Below are positions 14,025-22,859 of a stretch of 34,550 nt of DNA, piece by piece. The notes below the pieces were generated by a model that ran no database searches, was not told the origin of the DNA, and saw only the letters and a list, made by a program, of their open reading frames with translations. Made by a program: the position numbers and the translations under genes. Numbering within the stretch: position 1 is the first letter of the stretch; every line of letters starts with the position of its first letter. Source of the DNA: Bacteroidales bacterium (lineage in GTDB: Bacteria; Bacteroidota; Bacteroidia; Bacteroidales; UBA932); the NCBI GenBank assembly GCA_024401825.1, contig JAKSKF010000015.1:1-34550 (forward strand), given 5' to 3'.

Positions 14025-15350
14025 ATGACCAGAAACACCTCTTTGTCATTCAGGCAGATTTTTGACCTGAACTTCGGATTCTTCGGAGTTCAGATTGCCT
14101 ACGCGCTTCAGAGCGCCAATATCTCAAGAATATTCGCAACCCTCGGGGCGGACCCTCACCAGCTCAGTTTCTTCTGGGTGCTTCCTCCCCTTATGGGAAT
14201 GATAGTCCAGCCTCTGGTAGGAAAGTATTCCGACCGTACCTGGTGCCGGCTCGGCAGGCGCAAGCCCTATCTCCTGGGCGGAGCCCTCGTGGCCGTCCTG
14301 GTGATGCTGATGCTCCCCAACGCGGGCAGTTTCACCTTCGGCTCGAGACTCCTCCTCGGGCTCAACGGAGCTATGTGGTTCGGCCTTTTCAGCCTCATCT
14401 TCCTGGATACCAGCATCAATGTGGCTATGCAGCCTTTCAAGATGATGGTGGGCGATATGGTCGGCGACAACCAGAAGGCGGAGGGTTACTCCGTGCAGAG
14501 CTTCCTCTGCAACGCGGGTTCGCTCGCCGGCTACCTTTTCCCCATCTTCTTCACCTGGATAGGGCTCGCGAACACCGCGCCCGCGGGGGTCATCCCCCAA
14601 AGCGTCATCTGGAGTTTCTACTGCGGGGCCCTCATCCTCATCCTCTGTGTCCTGTACACTTCTCTCAGGGTGAAGGAGATGCCTCCCCGGGAATATGCGC
14701 GCTTCCACGGCCTTGACGAGACTGTCTCCGGTTCTTCCGAATCCGTTTCCTTCGTCCGGCTGCTGAAGAAGGCCCCCTCCACTTTCTGGACCGTGAGCGT
14801 GGTCCAGTTCTTCTGCTGGGCGTCTTTCCTGTTCCTCTGGACCTATACCAACGGAGCCATCGCAGACAACTGCTGGGGAGTTTCGGACCCCGGTTCTGAA
14901 GCTTACCAGGACGCCGGCAACTGGGTCGGCGTGCTGTTCGCGGTCGAGGCGGTGGGAGCTATGCTCTGGGCTCTCGTCATCCCGCGGTTCAGGACTTTGA
15001 AGGCGGCCTATGTGGTCAGCCTGCTTCTCGGAGCCGTGGGCTTCGCTTCCGTCTGGTTCATACACGACCGCTGGCTGCTTTTCGCCGGCTTCGCCCTGAT
15101 AGGCGTGGTTTGGGCCGCGATGCTGGCTCTTCCCTTCACGCTGGTCACCAATTCCCTCAAGGACCACATAGGGACCTACCTCGGGCTCTTCAACTGTTCC
15201 ATCTGTCTGCCTCAAATCATAGCCGCCGCCACCGGAGGGCTCGTCCTGAACCTTGTGGGCGGTTCTCAGGCAGCGATGTTCATCATAGCCGCGGCCCTGC
15301 TTGTATGCGGAGCCGCCTGCGTATTCATCATAAAGGAAAACAAGGAGTAA
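14025..15350 (+). CDS. MFS sugar transporter (SLC45/GPH-like)
   Basis: This is a 441-residue inner-membrane protein with about 12 hydrophobic segments. The loop between helices 2 and 3 reads GKYSDRTWCRLGRRKPYLLG, the signature of disaccharide transporters related to plant sucrose carriers and SLC45. The N-terminus LNFGFFGVQIAYALQSANIS fits the same group. It probably imports maltose or small malto-oligosaccharides, or another disaccharide, into the cytoplasm by proton symport. An in-frame TTG at 14004 would add seven residues; the ATG at 14025 was chosen as the more usual start. It is the first gene of the PUL, 28 bp before susC. Its presence upstream of SusC/SusD resembles starch loci of other Bacteroidales. 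Confidence 0.9.
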   Translation: MTRNTSLSFRQIFDLNFGFFGVQIAYALQSANISRIFATLGADPHQLSFFWVLPPLMGMIVQPLVGKYSDRTWCRLGRRKPYLLGGALVAVLVMLMLPNAGSFTFGSRLLLGLNGAMWFGLFSLIFLDTSINVAMQPFKMMVGDMVGDNQKAEGYSVQSFLCNAGSLAGYLFPIFFTWIGLANTAPAGVIPQSVIWSFYCGALILILCVLYTSLRVKEMPPREYARFHGLDETVSGSSESVSFVRLLKKAPSTFWTVSVVQFFCWASFLFLWTYTNGAIADNCWGVSDPGSEAYQDAGNWVGVLFAVEAVGAMLWALVIPRFRTLKAAYVVSLLLGAVGFASVWFIHDRWLLFAGFALIGVVWAAMLALPFTLVTNSLKDHIGTYLGLFNCSICLPQIIAAATGGLVLNLVGGSQAAMFIIAAALLVCGAACVFIIKENKE

Positions 15351-15378
15351 ATCTTTTAATCAACCAATTCAAATGTTT

Positions 15379-18300
15379 ATGAAAAAATTCCTGACCACAC
15401 TTGCCTTCATCGCAATTGGAGTTGCGATGTCGGCCGGCGTATTTGCCCAAGGCAGGTACGATGTCAAGGGAGTAGTCGTTGACCAGGTCGGTCCCGTCGT
15501 CGGCGCATCCGTCGTCGAGAAAGGAACGTCCAACGGCATTATGACAGGCCTTGACGGCGACTATTCCATCAAAGTGGCGTCTCAGAATTCCATTCTCGAG
15601 ATTAGCTGCGTAGGTTACAAGACCGTCACCTTGAAGGCTTCCGAAGTCCCTCAGACCATTGTTTTGGAAGAGGACGCTTCGCTTCTTGACGAGGTCGTCG
15701 TGATAGGTTACGGCACCGTCAAGAAGAGCGATATGACGGGTAGCGTTTCAGCCGTAAAGGCGGACCAGCTCAACAAGGGTGTCGTAGTTACACCGGCGGA
15801 CCTGCTCAAGGGTAAGGCCGCAGGTATCGTGGTCACCCCCGGAAGCGGTATGCCCGGCGCCGGCTCTACCATCCGTATCCGCGGCGGCTCTTCACTCTCC
15901 GCCACCAACGACCCTCTGATTGTCATCGACGGACTTCCCGTAGGCAATGAGGGAATCAGCGGACTGTCCGACCCTCTGGCCTCCATCAACCCCGCCGACA
16001 TCGAGAGCTTCTCAGTGCTCAAGGATGCGTCATCCACCGCCATCTACGGTTCACGCGCGTCCAACGGTGTCATCGTCATCACGACCAAGAAGGGTTCGGC
16101 TACCGACAAGGTTCCTCACGTAAGCGCGGACTTCACGACCTCCGTGAGCACCGTAAGCAAGCTCATCGACGTGATGAATGCGGAGCAGCTCAAGAATATG
16201 CTCAACGCCGCCGGCAAGACGGATGCATACGAACTGTTCAAGGATTCTCCGTACGACACCAACTGGCAGAAGGAAATCTATCAGATTGCCCCCACATTCG
16301 AGGGAAATGCAAGCGTTACCGGAAGGGCCGGCCTTGGAAAGGCGGGATTTATGCCTTACAGGGTATCAGTGGGCTACCTTTCACAGAAGGGTGTCCTCAA
16401 GACCTCTTCGATGGACCGCGCCACGCTTTCCTTCAACCTCACTCCCACGCTGCTTGACAAGCACCTCACCGTTGCCCTCAACGGAAAGGGTACCTACGCC
16501 AACAGCAGTTACGCAAACCAGGGCGCTATTGTGGCGGCTCTCCAGATGATACCTTTCGTGCCCGCCCGCACCGACACGGACATCAACCAGTTCATCACGT
16601 CCCTCAACGGATATTCCACCTGGACGGCTTCCAACGGAGCCAACAACACGATGGCCTGCCAGAACCCTCTCGCCCTGCTCGAGCAGAAGAAGGACCTCGC
16701 CAACACCGGACGCTTCATCGGAAACGCCCAGTTTGACTACAAGGTTCACGGACTGGAAGACCTCAGCTTCAACCTGAATCTCGGTCTCGACTATGCCGGC
16801 AGCAAGGGCACCGTCGATGTTCCCCAGGGCGCGGAGCAGAGCCTCCACAGCACCCAGCAGTCAGGCTCCGGCTATCACACGGATTACACCTACAGGAGAA
16901 TCAACACGACTCTGGAGACCTATCTCCAGTACAGCCACGACTTCGAGCGCAACCACCACTTCGACATTATGGGCGGTTACAGCTGGCAGCACTTCTACAA
17001 CGACGGAACCAACTACTCGTACAAGCTTACGGACAAGTCGGTTCTCAGCGACACTCCTACGGCTACCGAGTACTATCTGGTGTCTTTCTTCGGCCGCGCG
17101 AACTACAGTTATGACGGAAGATATATGCTTACCGCCACCATCCGTAGGGACGGCACCTCACGTTTCACCAAGAATCACTGGGGACTCTTCCCGTCAGTGG
17201 CTTTCGCCTGGAACGTCAAGAACGAGAGCTTCCTCAGGAACTCAAAGGCCGTTTCAGACCTCAAGCTCCGTCTGAGCTGGGGTGAAACAGGTCAGCAGGA
17301 CCTCAACGCCGGCAACTATCCCGCTCTTCCCACCTACTATACCAGCCAGACGGGAAGTTATTATATGTTCGGCGGACAGACCATAATTCCCGTCGCTCCC
17401 CTGGGATACAACCAGGACCTCAAGTGGGAGACTACGGCAACCTACAACGCAGGACTTGACTACGGCTTCGCCGACGGCCGCATCTACGGTTCACTCGACG
17501 TTTACTACCGTCAGACCAGGGACCTCATCAACTTCATTCCCGTTCCCGCGCTCAGCAACCTTACCAACTACCTTACCACCAACATCGGTAACCTGGAGAA
17601 CAAGGGTATTGAGTTCAACATCAATGCTGAAGCCATCCACACAAAGGACTGGAGCTGGGTAATCGGAGCCAACGTCGCCTACAACCAGAGCAGAATCACC
17701 AAACTGACCGCATCCGCTTCCGACAAGACCGGTGTCGCCACCGGAGGAATAGCCGGAGGTACCGGAAACAACATCCAGATGCATCAGGTAGGTTTCCCTG
17801 CAAGCGCGTTCTACGTTTACCAGCAGGTATATGACCAGAACGGCAAGCCTATCGAGGGCGAGTATGTGGACCGCAACGGAAACGGCTCCATCGACGCCGA
17901 CGACCGCTACTTCTTCCACAAGCCCACTCCGGACTTCACCTTCGGCCTTAACACCACGCTGTACTACAGGAACTGGACTCTCTCGCTTTCCGGACACGGC
18001 AGCGCAGGCAACTGGATGTACAACAACGTGGCATCCAATATGTCGATGCTCGCCGACCTCTGGACGAACAACTGGATAAGCAACCGCGTAAGTTCGGCTT
18101 CCGAGACAATGTTCAACCAGGCCCAGTACCTTTCAGACTACTATATCCAGGACGCCTCATACTTCAAGTTTGACAACGCGACCCTCGGATATACCTTCCC
18201 CAGGGTGTGCAGGGCGGAAAAACTGAACCGTGACTTCTCAATCAACGTGTTCGGTACTGTCCAGAACATCGCCACCATCACCGGTTACAGCGGTGTCGAC

Positions 18301-18381
18301 CCTGAAATATTCAGCGGAATCGACTACGATATGTATCCCCGTCCGAGAACCTACATTCTCGGTGTCAAGTTCAATTTCTAA
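15379..18381 (+). CDS. susC: SusC-like TonB-dependent transporter
   Basis: This outer-membrane beta-barrel imports oligosaccharides with energy from TonB. After the signal peptide (MKKFLTTLAFIAIGVAMSAG, cleavage near VFAQ) come a carboxypeptidase-regulatory-like domain (about residues 26-105) and a plug domain beginning VVVIGYGTVKKSDMTGSV, with RIRGGSSLSATNDPLIVIDG and GSRASNGVIVITTKKG. The barrel follows and ends in YILGVKFNF, a terminal aromatic as required for membrane insertion. About 1000 residues is standard for SusC. An ATG at 15373 would add two residues. The SusE/SusF-like genes and amylases downstream suggest alpha-glucan as ligand. SusD follows after 15 bp. Confidence 0.95.
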   Translation: MKKFLTTLAFIAIGVAMSAGVFAQGRYDVKGVVVDQVGPVVGASVVEKGTSNGIMTGLDGDYSIKVASQNSILEISCVGYKTVTLKASEVPQTIVLEEDASLLDEVVVIGYGTVKKSDMTGSVSAVKADQLNKGVVVTPADLLKGKAAGIVVTPGSGMPGAGSTIRIRGGSSLSATNDPLIVIDGLPVGNEGISGLSDPLASINPADIESFSVLKDASSTAIYGSRASNGVIVITTKKGSATDKVPHVSADFTTSVSTVSKLIDVMNAEQLKNMLNAAGKTDAYELFKDSPYDTNWQKEIYQIAPTFEGNASVTGRAGLGKAGFMPYRVSVGYLSQKGVLKTSSMDRATLSFNLTPTLLDKHLTVALNGKGTYANSSYANQGAIVAALQMIPFVPARTDTDINQFITSLNGYSTWTASNGANNTMACQNPLALLEQKKDLANTGRFIGNAQFDYKVHGLEDLSFNLNLGLDYAGSKGTVDVPQGAEQSLHSTQQSGSGYHTDYTYRRINTTLETYLQYSHDFERNHHFDIMGGYSWQHFYNDGTNYSYKLTDKSVLSDTPTATEYYLVSFFGRANYSYDGRYMLTATIRRDGTSRFTKNHWGLFPSVAFAWNVKNESFLRNSKAVSDLKLRLSWGETGQQDLNAGNYPALPTYYTSQTGSYYMFGGQTIIPVAPLGYNQDLKWETTATYNAGLDYGFADGRIYGSLDVYYRQTRDLINFIPVPALSNLTNYLTTNIGNLENKGIEFNINAEAIHTKDWSWVIGANVAYNQSRITKLTASASDKTGVATGGIAGGTGNNIQMHQVGFPASAFYVYQQVYDQNGKPIEGEYVDRNGNGSIDADDRYFFHKPTPDFTFGLNTTLYYRNWTLSLSGHGSAGNWMYNNVASNMSMLADLWTNNWISNRVSSASETMFNQAQYLSDYYIQDASYFKFDNATLGYTFPRVCRAEKLNRDFSINVFGTVQNIATITGYSGVDPEIFSGIDYDMYPRPRTYILGVKFNF

Positions 18382-18382
18382 C

Positions 18383-18390
18383 AAGGAGGA
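18383..18390 (+). promoter_or_regulatory. Unusually strong Shine-Dalgarno before susD
   Basis: AAGGAGGA lies 6 bp before the susD ATG at 18397. Bacteroidota genes generally lack such sequences, and no other start in this window has one of comparable quality. It may raise SusD production relative to its neighbours. Confidence 0.6.
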
Positions 18391-18396
18391 ATATAT

Positions 18397-19971
18397 ATGA
18401 ACAAGTATAAGTTTATATCAGCTGCGGTTCTGGCGTTCGCCCTTATGTCAACGGTATCCTGCATAAAGGACCTTGACGTGAAGCCTATCGACCCCAGTAT
18501 GCAGACACAGGACAAGGCTCTTGCCACAGAGCAGAGCTACAAGGCATTCCTCGCAACGACTTATGCGGGATTTGCAACCAGCGGATACAAGGGACCTGAC
18601 TCAGACCCCAGCATATCCGGACTTGACGGAGGCGCCAGCCAGTACATCCGCGGCCTCTATCATCTCAACGGACTCACCACAGACGAGGCTCTGTGCGGAT
18701 GGAACGACCAGACCATCAAGGATTTCCACTATATGACCTGGACCACCACGGATACCTTCATCTATGCGTTCTACAGCCGTATCTTCCACCAGATAGGCCT
18801 GTTCAACGAATTCATTCGCCAGGCAAGGGACTGCGGAATCGACTCATCTGAAATCCAGACCTACATCGCGGAGGCGCGCGCCCTCAGGGCATACTGCTAC
18901 CTGCACGCGATAGACAACTTCGGCTCTGTTCCCTTCTCTGACGAGAACACTCCCATAGGAACCAACTGTGCGCAGATTTCACGCGCGGACCTCTTTGCCT
19001 GGATGGAGACCGAGCTCAAGGACATAATCAACGACAGCGCAATCAAGGCCGCAAGGACAAACGAGTACGGCCGCGTTGACAAGGCGTTCGCCCAGATGGT
19101 CCTCGCCAAACTCTACCTCAATGCCGAGGTTTATACCGGACAGCCCAGGTATCAGGAATGCGCGGACGTCTGCGCTGAACTGGAGAGAGCCGGCTACAGC
19201 CTGCATCCCAACTTCGCCGAACTGTTTATGGCGGACAACGACAAGTGCACAGACGAGATTATCTTCGCAATCCAGCAGGACGGCGTCAACATCAGGAGTT
19301 ACGGTGTGACCAACTATCTCATCTTCGCATCTACCGGAGGAAGTATGGAGACGACGGAGAAAGGCGCAGGCATTTCATCCGGATGGGGCGGAATCAGAAC
19401 CACTCCCCAGTTCTTCGACCTCTTCACCGACAATGACAGCAGACGCCTCTTCGAGACGGCTAACGGTCAGATTAAGGAGAATACGGACATCGGAGATTTC
19501 ACCAACGGCTATGCCTTCGTCAAGTTCAGAAACGTGCGCAGCGACGGCACAGTTCCCAACACTACCGTCGACAAGGATGGAAACGTGGTGATGCCCGGCT
19601 TCGTGGACACCGATTTCCCCGTATTCCGCTATTCGGACGTCCTTCTTATGGAAGCCGAATGTGCCAAGAGGGGCGCCTCTGTCCCCAATGCGCAGGCTGC
19701 CTGGGATGCAGTGCGCGCCCGCGCGGGAATATCAGGAGGAAGCTACACTCTTGAAGATGTCCTCGACGAGAGAGGACGTGAGTTTGTCCAGGAATGCTGG
19801 CGCCGTCAGGACCTCATCCGCTTCGGCAAGTTCACAGGTTCTGAATACGTCTGGTCCTGGAAGGGCGGCATCCTGGAAGGACAGGGCACGGAATCCTTCA
19901 GGAATCTGTTCCCCATCCCCACGGCAGACCTCAACGCAAATGCGAATCTTAAGCAAAATCCCGGTTATTAA
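18397..19971 (+). CDS. susD: SusD-like glycan-binding lipoprotein
   Basis: This 524-residue surface lipoprotein captures oligosaccharides and closes over the SusC barrel. The signal MNKYKFISAAVLAFALMSTVS is followed by Cys. The early segment LDVKPIDPSMQTQDKALATE and the TPR-like helices (EARALRAYCYLHAIDNFGSV, KAFAQMVLAKLYLNAEVY) are diagnostic of the family. The C-terminal half contains the typical FPVFRYSDVLLMEAECAKRG followed by AWDAVRARAG and ERGREFVQECWRRQDLIRFG, and ends in LFPIPTADLNANANLKQNPG. It is translated from a strong Shine-Dalgarno. Ligand specificity cannot be assigned from motifs alone; alpha-glucan is suggested by its neighbours. Confidence 0.96.
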   Translation: MNKYKFISAAVLAFALMSTVSCIKDLDVKPIDPSMQTQDKALATEQSYKAFLATTYAGFATSGYKGPDSDPSISGLDGGASQYIRGLYHLNGLTTDEALCGWNDQTIKDFHYMTWTTTDTFIYAFYSRIFHQIGLFNEFIRQARDCGIDSSEIQTYIAEARALRAYCYLHAIDNFGSVPFSDENTPIGTNCAQISRADLFAWMETELKDIINDSAIKAARTNEYGRVDKAFAQMVLAKLYLNAEVYTGQPRYQECADVCAELERAGYSLHPNFAELFMADNDKCTDEIIFAIQQDGVNIRSYGVTNYLIFASTGGSMETTEKGAGISSGWGGIRTTPQFFDLFTDNDSRRLFETANGQIKENTDIGDFTNGYAFVKFRNVRSDGTVPNTTVDKDGNVVMPGFVDTDFPVFRYSDVLLMEAECAKRGASVPNAQAAWDAVRARAGISGGSYTLEDVLDERGREFVQECWRRQDLIRFGKFTGSEYVWSWKGGILEGQGTESFRNLFPIPTADLNANANLKQNPGY

Positions 19972-19980
19972 TAGAGAGGT

Positions 19981-21114
19981 ATGAAAAGATTTATATTATA
20001 CATAACGGCTCTCGTATCCCTTGTTGCCGTGGCATCCTGCCAGAAAGACACCAAGACGGTTTATCACGAGCCCACCACGTTTGTGCTCAACACTCCGGCC
20101 TTTGCCAGCGGCATCTATGACCTGGAGAACTCTACATCGGTTGTGTTCACCTGCTCTCAGCCCGACTACGGCTTCACGGCGGCGACAACCTACAAAATGG
20201 AATTTTCTTTGGACCAGGAGAACTGGACGGCTCTCTCAAAGACATCTTCCACCGCAAAGATTGACGTTGACGCGGCGGCCCTTGCAGGCCTTCTCGGAGG
20301 CCTTCTCGGAATTCCTGAGGAGGAGTATCCCGCCATCAGGACCGTTTACGCCCGCGCTACCGCCAACCTCACCGCGAGCGGACTGGGAACCATCACATCC
20401 AACGTGGTCACCCTGAACTCCGTCAGAATCCACTTCGTGCCCGTATCCGCCCCCAAGACTATGAACATCGTCGGAGGCGGCCAGTGGCTTGGAGACTGGA
20501 ACTGGGACAACTCGCTTGCTATGGTTCCCGCTTATGGCCTGACAGCCGGCGAGGGCGAGTACGACGGAACTTTCTGGAGACTCGTTTACTTTGACGCTTC
20601 CGCCGCCTTCAAGTTCAACGTGGAGAAGAAATGGGACGGAGGCGAAGCCGGATATGCCGCAGTGGAAGGCCGCATCAACGACAACGCTGATGCCGGCATC
20701 ACCAAGACGGACGACGGCAACATCGTAGTCACCAATCCCGGCTGGTATCTCGTCTCCATCAGGACCGAAGTCAGCGGCCGCGACTACATCTACACCATCG
20801 ACTTCGACGAGCCTGTGGTTTATCTGCTGGGTACTGCCGTCGACGGGTGCTGGGACATTCCCAATGACTATGTATTCACTGTTCCCGAAACTCCCGACGG
20901 AGAATTCGTTTCACCCGCATTCATCACTGACGCCACCGAAGGCGTTCGCTGCTGCGTCAAGCTTTCAGACCGTGACTGGTGGAAGTCCGAGTTCATCATC
21001 AAGGACGGCAAGATTTCCTACCGCGGCGTAGGCCCCGACCAGGACAGGGTTCCTGCAAGCGCGGGACAGAAGATAAGCTTCGACTTCTTCAAAGGTACAG
21101 GACACATTGATTAA
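19981..21114 (+). CDS. susE: SusE-like starch-binding lipoprotein
   Basis: The 377-residue product starts MKRFILYITALVSLVAVAS followed by Cys (lipobox AVASC). An N-terminal SusE-type immunoglobulin-like domain (about 30-155: TFVLNTPAFASGIYDLENST, FTCSQPDYGFTAATTYKMEF) is followed by two SusE/SusF-type carbohydrate-binding modules, beginning near residue 161 (MNIVGGGQWLGDWNWD) and near 279 (VYLLGTAVDGCWDI). SusE and SusF bind starch at the cell surface and increase local substrate without being essential for uptake. It lies 9 bp after susD. The aromatic binding residues (W in the WLGDWNW and GCWD motifs) are in the expected places. Confidence 0.85.
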   Translation: MKRFILYITALVSLVAVASCQKDTKTVYHEPTTFVLNTPAFASGIYDLENSTSVVFTCSQPDYGFTAATTYKMEFSLDQENWTALSKTSSTAKIDVDAAALAGLLGGLLGIPEEEYPAIRTVYARATANLTASGLGTITSNVVTLNSVRIHFVPVSAPKTMNIVGGGQWLGDWNWDNSLAMVPAYGLTAGEGEYDGTFWRLVYFDASAAFKFNVEKKWDGGEAGYAAVEGRINDNADAGITKTDDGNIVVTNPGWYLVSIRTEVSGRDYIYTIDFDEPVVYLLGTAVDGCWDIPNDYVFTVPETPDGEFVSPAFITDATEGVRCCVKLSDRDWWKSEFIIKDGKISYRGVGPDQDRVPASAGQKISFDFFKGTGHID

Positions 21115-21125
21115 GCTTTACGGAT

Positions 21126-22808
21126 ATGAAAAAATCATTGATATTTACATTGGCGTGCGCCGGTCTTCTTCTGACCGGTTGCATCGCCGGAGACTATGGC
21201 ATCAAGCCCGCTGACCCTCAGAGGTACGACCAGGAGCCCGCTATGGTATTCCCCGGAAAGATTGCCGTCACCGCACCGGAACTGCTTGACATCGCAACTC
21301 TTCCCGAAGGTCTCTGCCAGTTCGCGCAGGTCACTCTTCCCGAACTTCCCGCAGGACAGGAACTCTCCCACTACAGAATGTGCGCGCAGGGCAAGACCCT
21401 CGAACTCACGAGCGATTTCAGGATTGACCGCGACGTGCTCAACAGTTTCATCAAGGGACTGTTCGGCTCGAAGCCTCTGCAGTACGACCTGGAAAACGTC
21501 ACGGTATGCGCCGACGTGGTCATTGACGGCCAGGCGGCCCTCGTGACCAGCGACCCTTTCCTTCTCAGGGTACAGCCCAAGAGCAACTTCGTGTCTTCGG
21601 CATACTACCTGATAGGCGATATCTGCAAATGGGACGCATCCGCTATGCTCAAGTTCGAGCACAGTGACGCCGACGTATATGAGGACCCCGTTTTCACCCT
21701 CACTTTCACCGCCGAGGCCGACAACCAGTATTGGAAAATCATCCCTCAGGAGAATGTCGATGCCGGTGACGTCTGGATAAAGGGCGAAAAGGGCCAGGTA
21801 GGCGTAGAGGTGGACGGCTCGCCCGCCTTGAGCGGAAACCTCGTGACCAAGAGGGCCGCTTCCGACGAACCCGGCGCAGGTGTCATCGAAAAGAAGGGAA
21901 TCTACAAGATGACCATCAATATGGAGGACTACACCTACACCATCACTCCTATGGACTGCTGGACTCTCATCGGACAGATAGAGGGTTCCAACTGGGACCA
22001 GGATTTCGATATGGTCGAGGTGGCGCACGGCGTTTGGGTAAGCAACCCCGTCAATATCGAGGGAGAATTCAAGATACGGTACAACTACGGTTGGGACATC
22101 AACCGCGGAGCCGCATCCCCGGCCAATCCCTACCCTCTTGAAGAGGGATTGCCTGTAGTCGCCTGCAATAACGGCAGCAATCTCACGGCTCCCCAGAGCG
22201 GGACTTATACCGTATGCTACAACTCAGCCGCCAATATGATTTCGCTTCTGGACTGGGGCGTAGTCGGCTCTATCGGAAAGTCCGGCTGGAATTATGACGT
22301 TCCTATGTACCTTGCGGACGGAAAATGGTACAGCGTGCCGTTCGAAGTCAAGGAAGGCGAGGAATTCAAGATTCGCGAACACGCCACCTGGGGAGGTGAC
22401 AAGGGTGGAACCTTCACCGAAGTCAATGTCCCCGTCACTCCCGGCGGCTCCAACATCAGCGCTCCTGCAGGAACCTATATGGTAATCTATGACCCCGTAA
22501 CTGAAGACATCATCGTTTCCAACGAGTTCTGGGGAATCGTAGGCGACTACAACGCCTGGGGCGGAACCCCCGACGCTTTCCTCGTGCCTGTAGGCGGCAA
22601 CTGCTGGAAGGCCTGCTCCGTCGCGCTTTCCGGCGGATGGAAGATTCGTCAGGGCATGGCCTGGAACATTGACCGCGGAGGAGTCTTCGGCGCGCTTGAC
22701 ACGCCGTTCGACGTGACTCAGGGCGGCCCCAACATCGATTGTGGCGAGGGAGTGTTCTCCATAGTTTACGACGGTTCTGCAGAAACCATAACAGTATCGG
22801 AAAATTAA
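21126..22808 (+). CDS. SusF-like lipoprotein with four binding modules
   Basis: The signal MKKSLIFTLACAGLLLTGC gives a lipoprotein of 560 residues. An N-terminal SusE-like domain (about 25-155) is followed by four modules of about 90-115 residues that start at about 159 (YYLIGDICKWDASAMLKF), 277 (WTLIGQIEGSNWDQDFDM), 376 (WGVVGSIGKSGWNYDVPM) and 467 (WGIVGDYNAWGGTPDAFL). Each repeats the pattern W-x-I/V-G followed by an aromatic binding patch and an FKIR/WKIR strand (FKIRYNYGWDINRG, FKIREHATWGGDKG, WKIRQGMAWNIDRG). SusF of B. thetaiotaomicron has three such modules, so this one is extended. It ends the transport half of the locus; a terminator follows at 22821. Confidence 0.85.
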   Translation: MKKSLIFTLACAGLLLTGCIAGDYGIKPADPQRYDQEPAMVFPGKIAVTAPELLDIATLPEGLCQFAQVTLPELPAGQELSHYRMCAQGKTLELTSDFRIDRDVLNSFIKGLFGSKPLQYDLENVTVCADVVIDGQAALVTSDPFLLRVQPKSNFVSSAYYLIGDICKWDASAMLKFEHSDADVYEDPVFTLTFTAEADNQYWKIIPQENVDAGDVWIKGEKGQVGVEVDGSPALSGNLVTKRAASDEPGAGVIEKKGIYKMTINMEDYTYTITPMDCWTLIGQIEGSNWDQDFDMVEVAHGVWVSNPVNIEGEFKIRYNYGWDINRGAASPANPYPLEEGLPVVACNNGSNLTAPQSGTYTVCYNSAANMISLLDWGVVGSIGKSGWNYDVPMYLADGKWYSVPFEVKEGEEFKIREHATWGGDKGGTFTEVNVPVTPGGSNISAPAGTYMVIYDPVTEDIIVSNEFWGIVGDYNAWGGTPDAFLVPVGGNCWKACSVALSGGWKIRQGMAWNIDRGGVFGALDTPFDVTQGGPNIDCGEGVFSIVYDGSAETITVSEN

Positions 22809-22820
22809 TGCTATCTTTAA

Positions 22821-22857
22821 GGGTCGGTCATTGCGACCGGCCCTTTTTTATTTTTTT
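22821..22857 (+). terminator. Intrinsic terminator between susF-like gene and amylase
   Basis: GGGTCGGTC (22821-22829) pairs with GACCGGCCC (22835-22843) as a 9-bp stem with one G-U pair and a 5-nt loop, followed by T6-A-T7 (22844-22857). It is as strong as any terminator in the window. The amylase start codon begins 3 bp after the T run, so there is no room for a downstream promoter that would leave a leader. Either part of the transcription reads through, or a start inside the hairpin bypasses it; a weak -7-like TATCTTTA lies at 22812-22819. Confidence 0.8.
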
Positions 22858-22859
22858 AT

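Noticed and set aside
14124-15215. Long minus-strand open frame of 363 codons opposite the MFS gene
   Set aside because: It lies wholly within a clear membrane transporter gene, and its translation is rich in Glu, Gly, His and Pro with no hydrophobic core or motif, as expected for a shadow in G+C-rich DNA.
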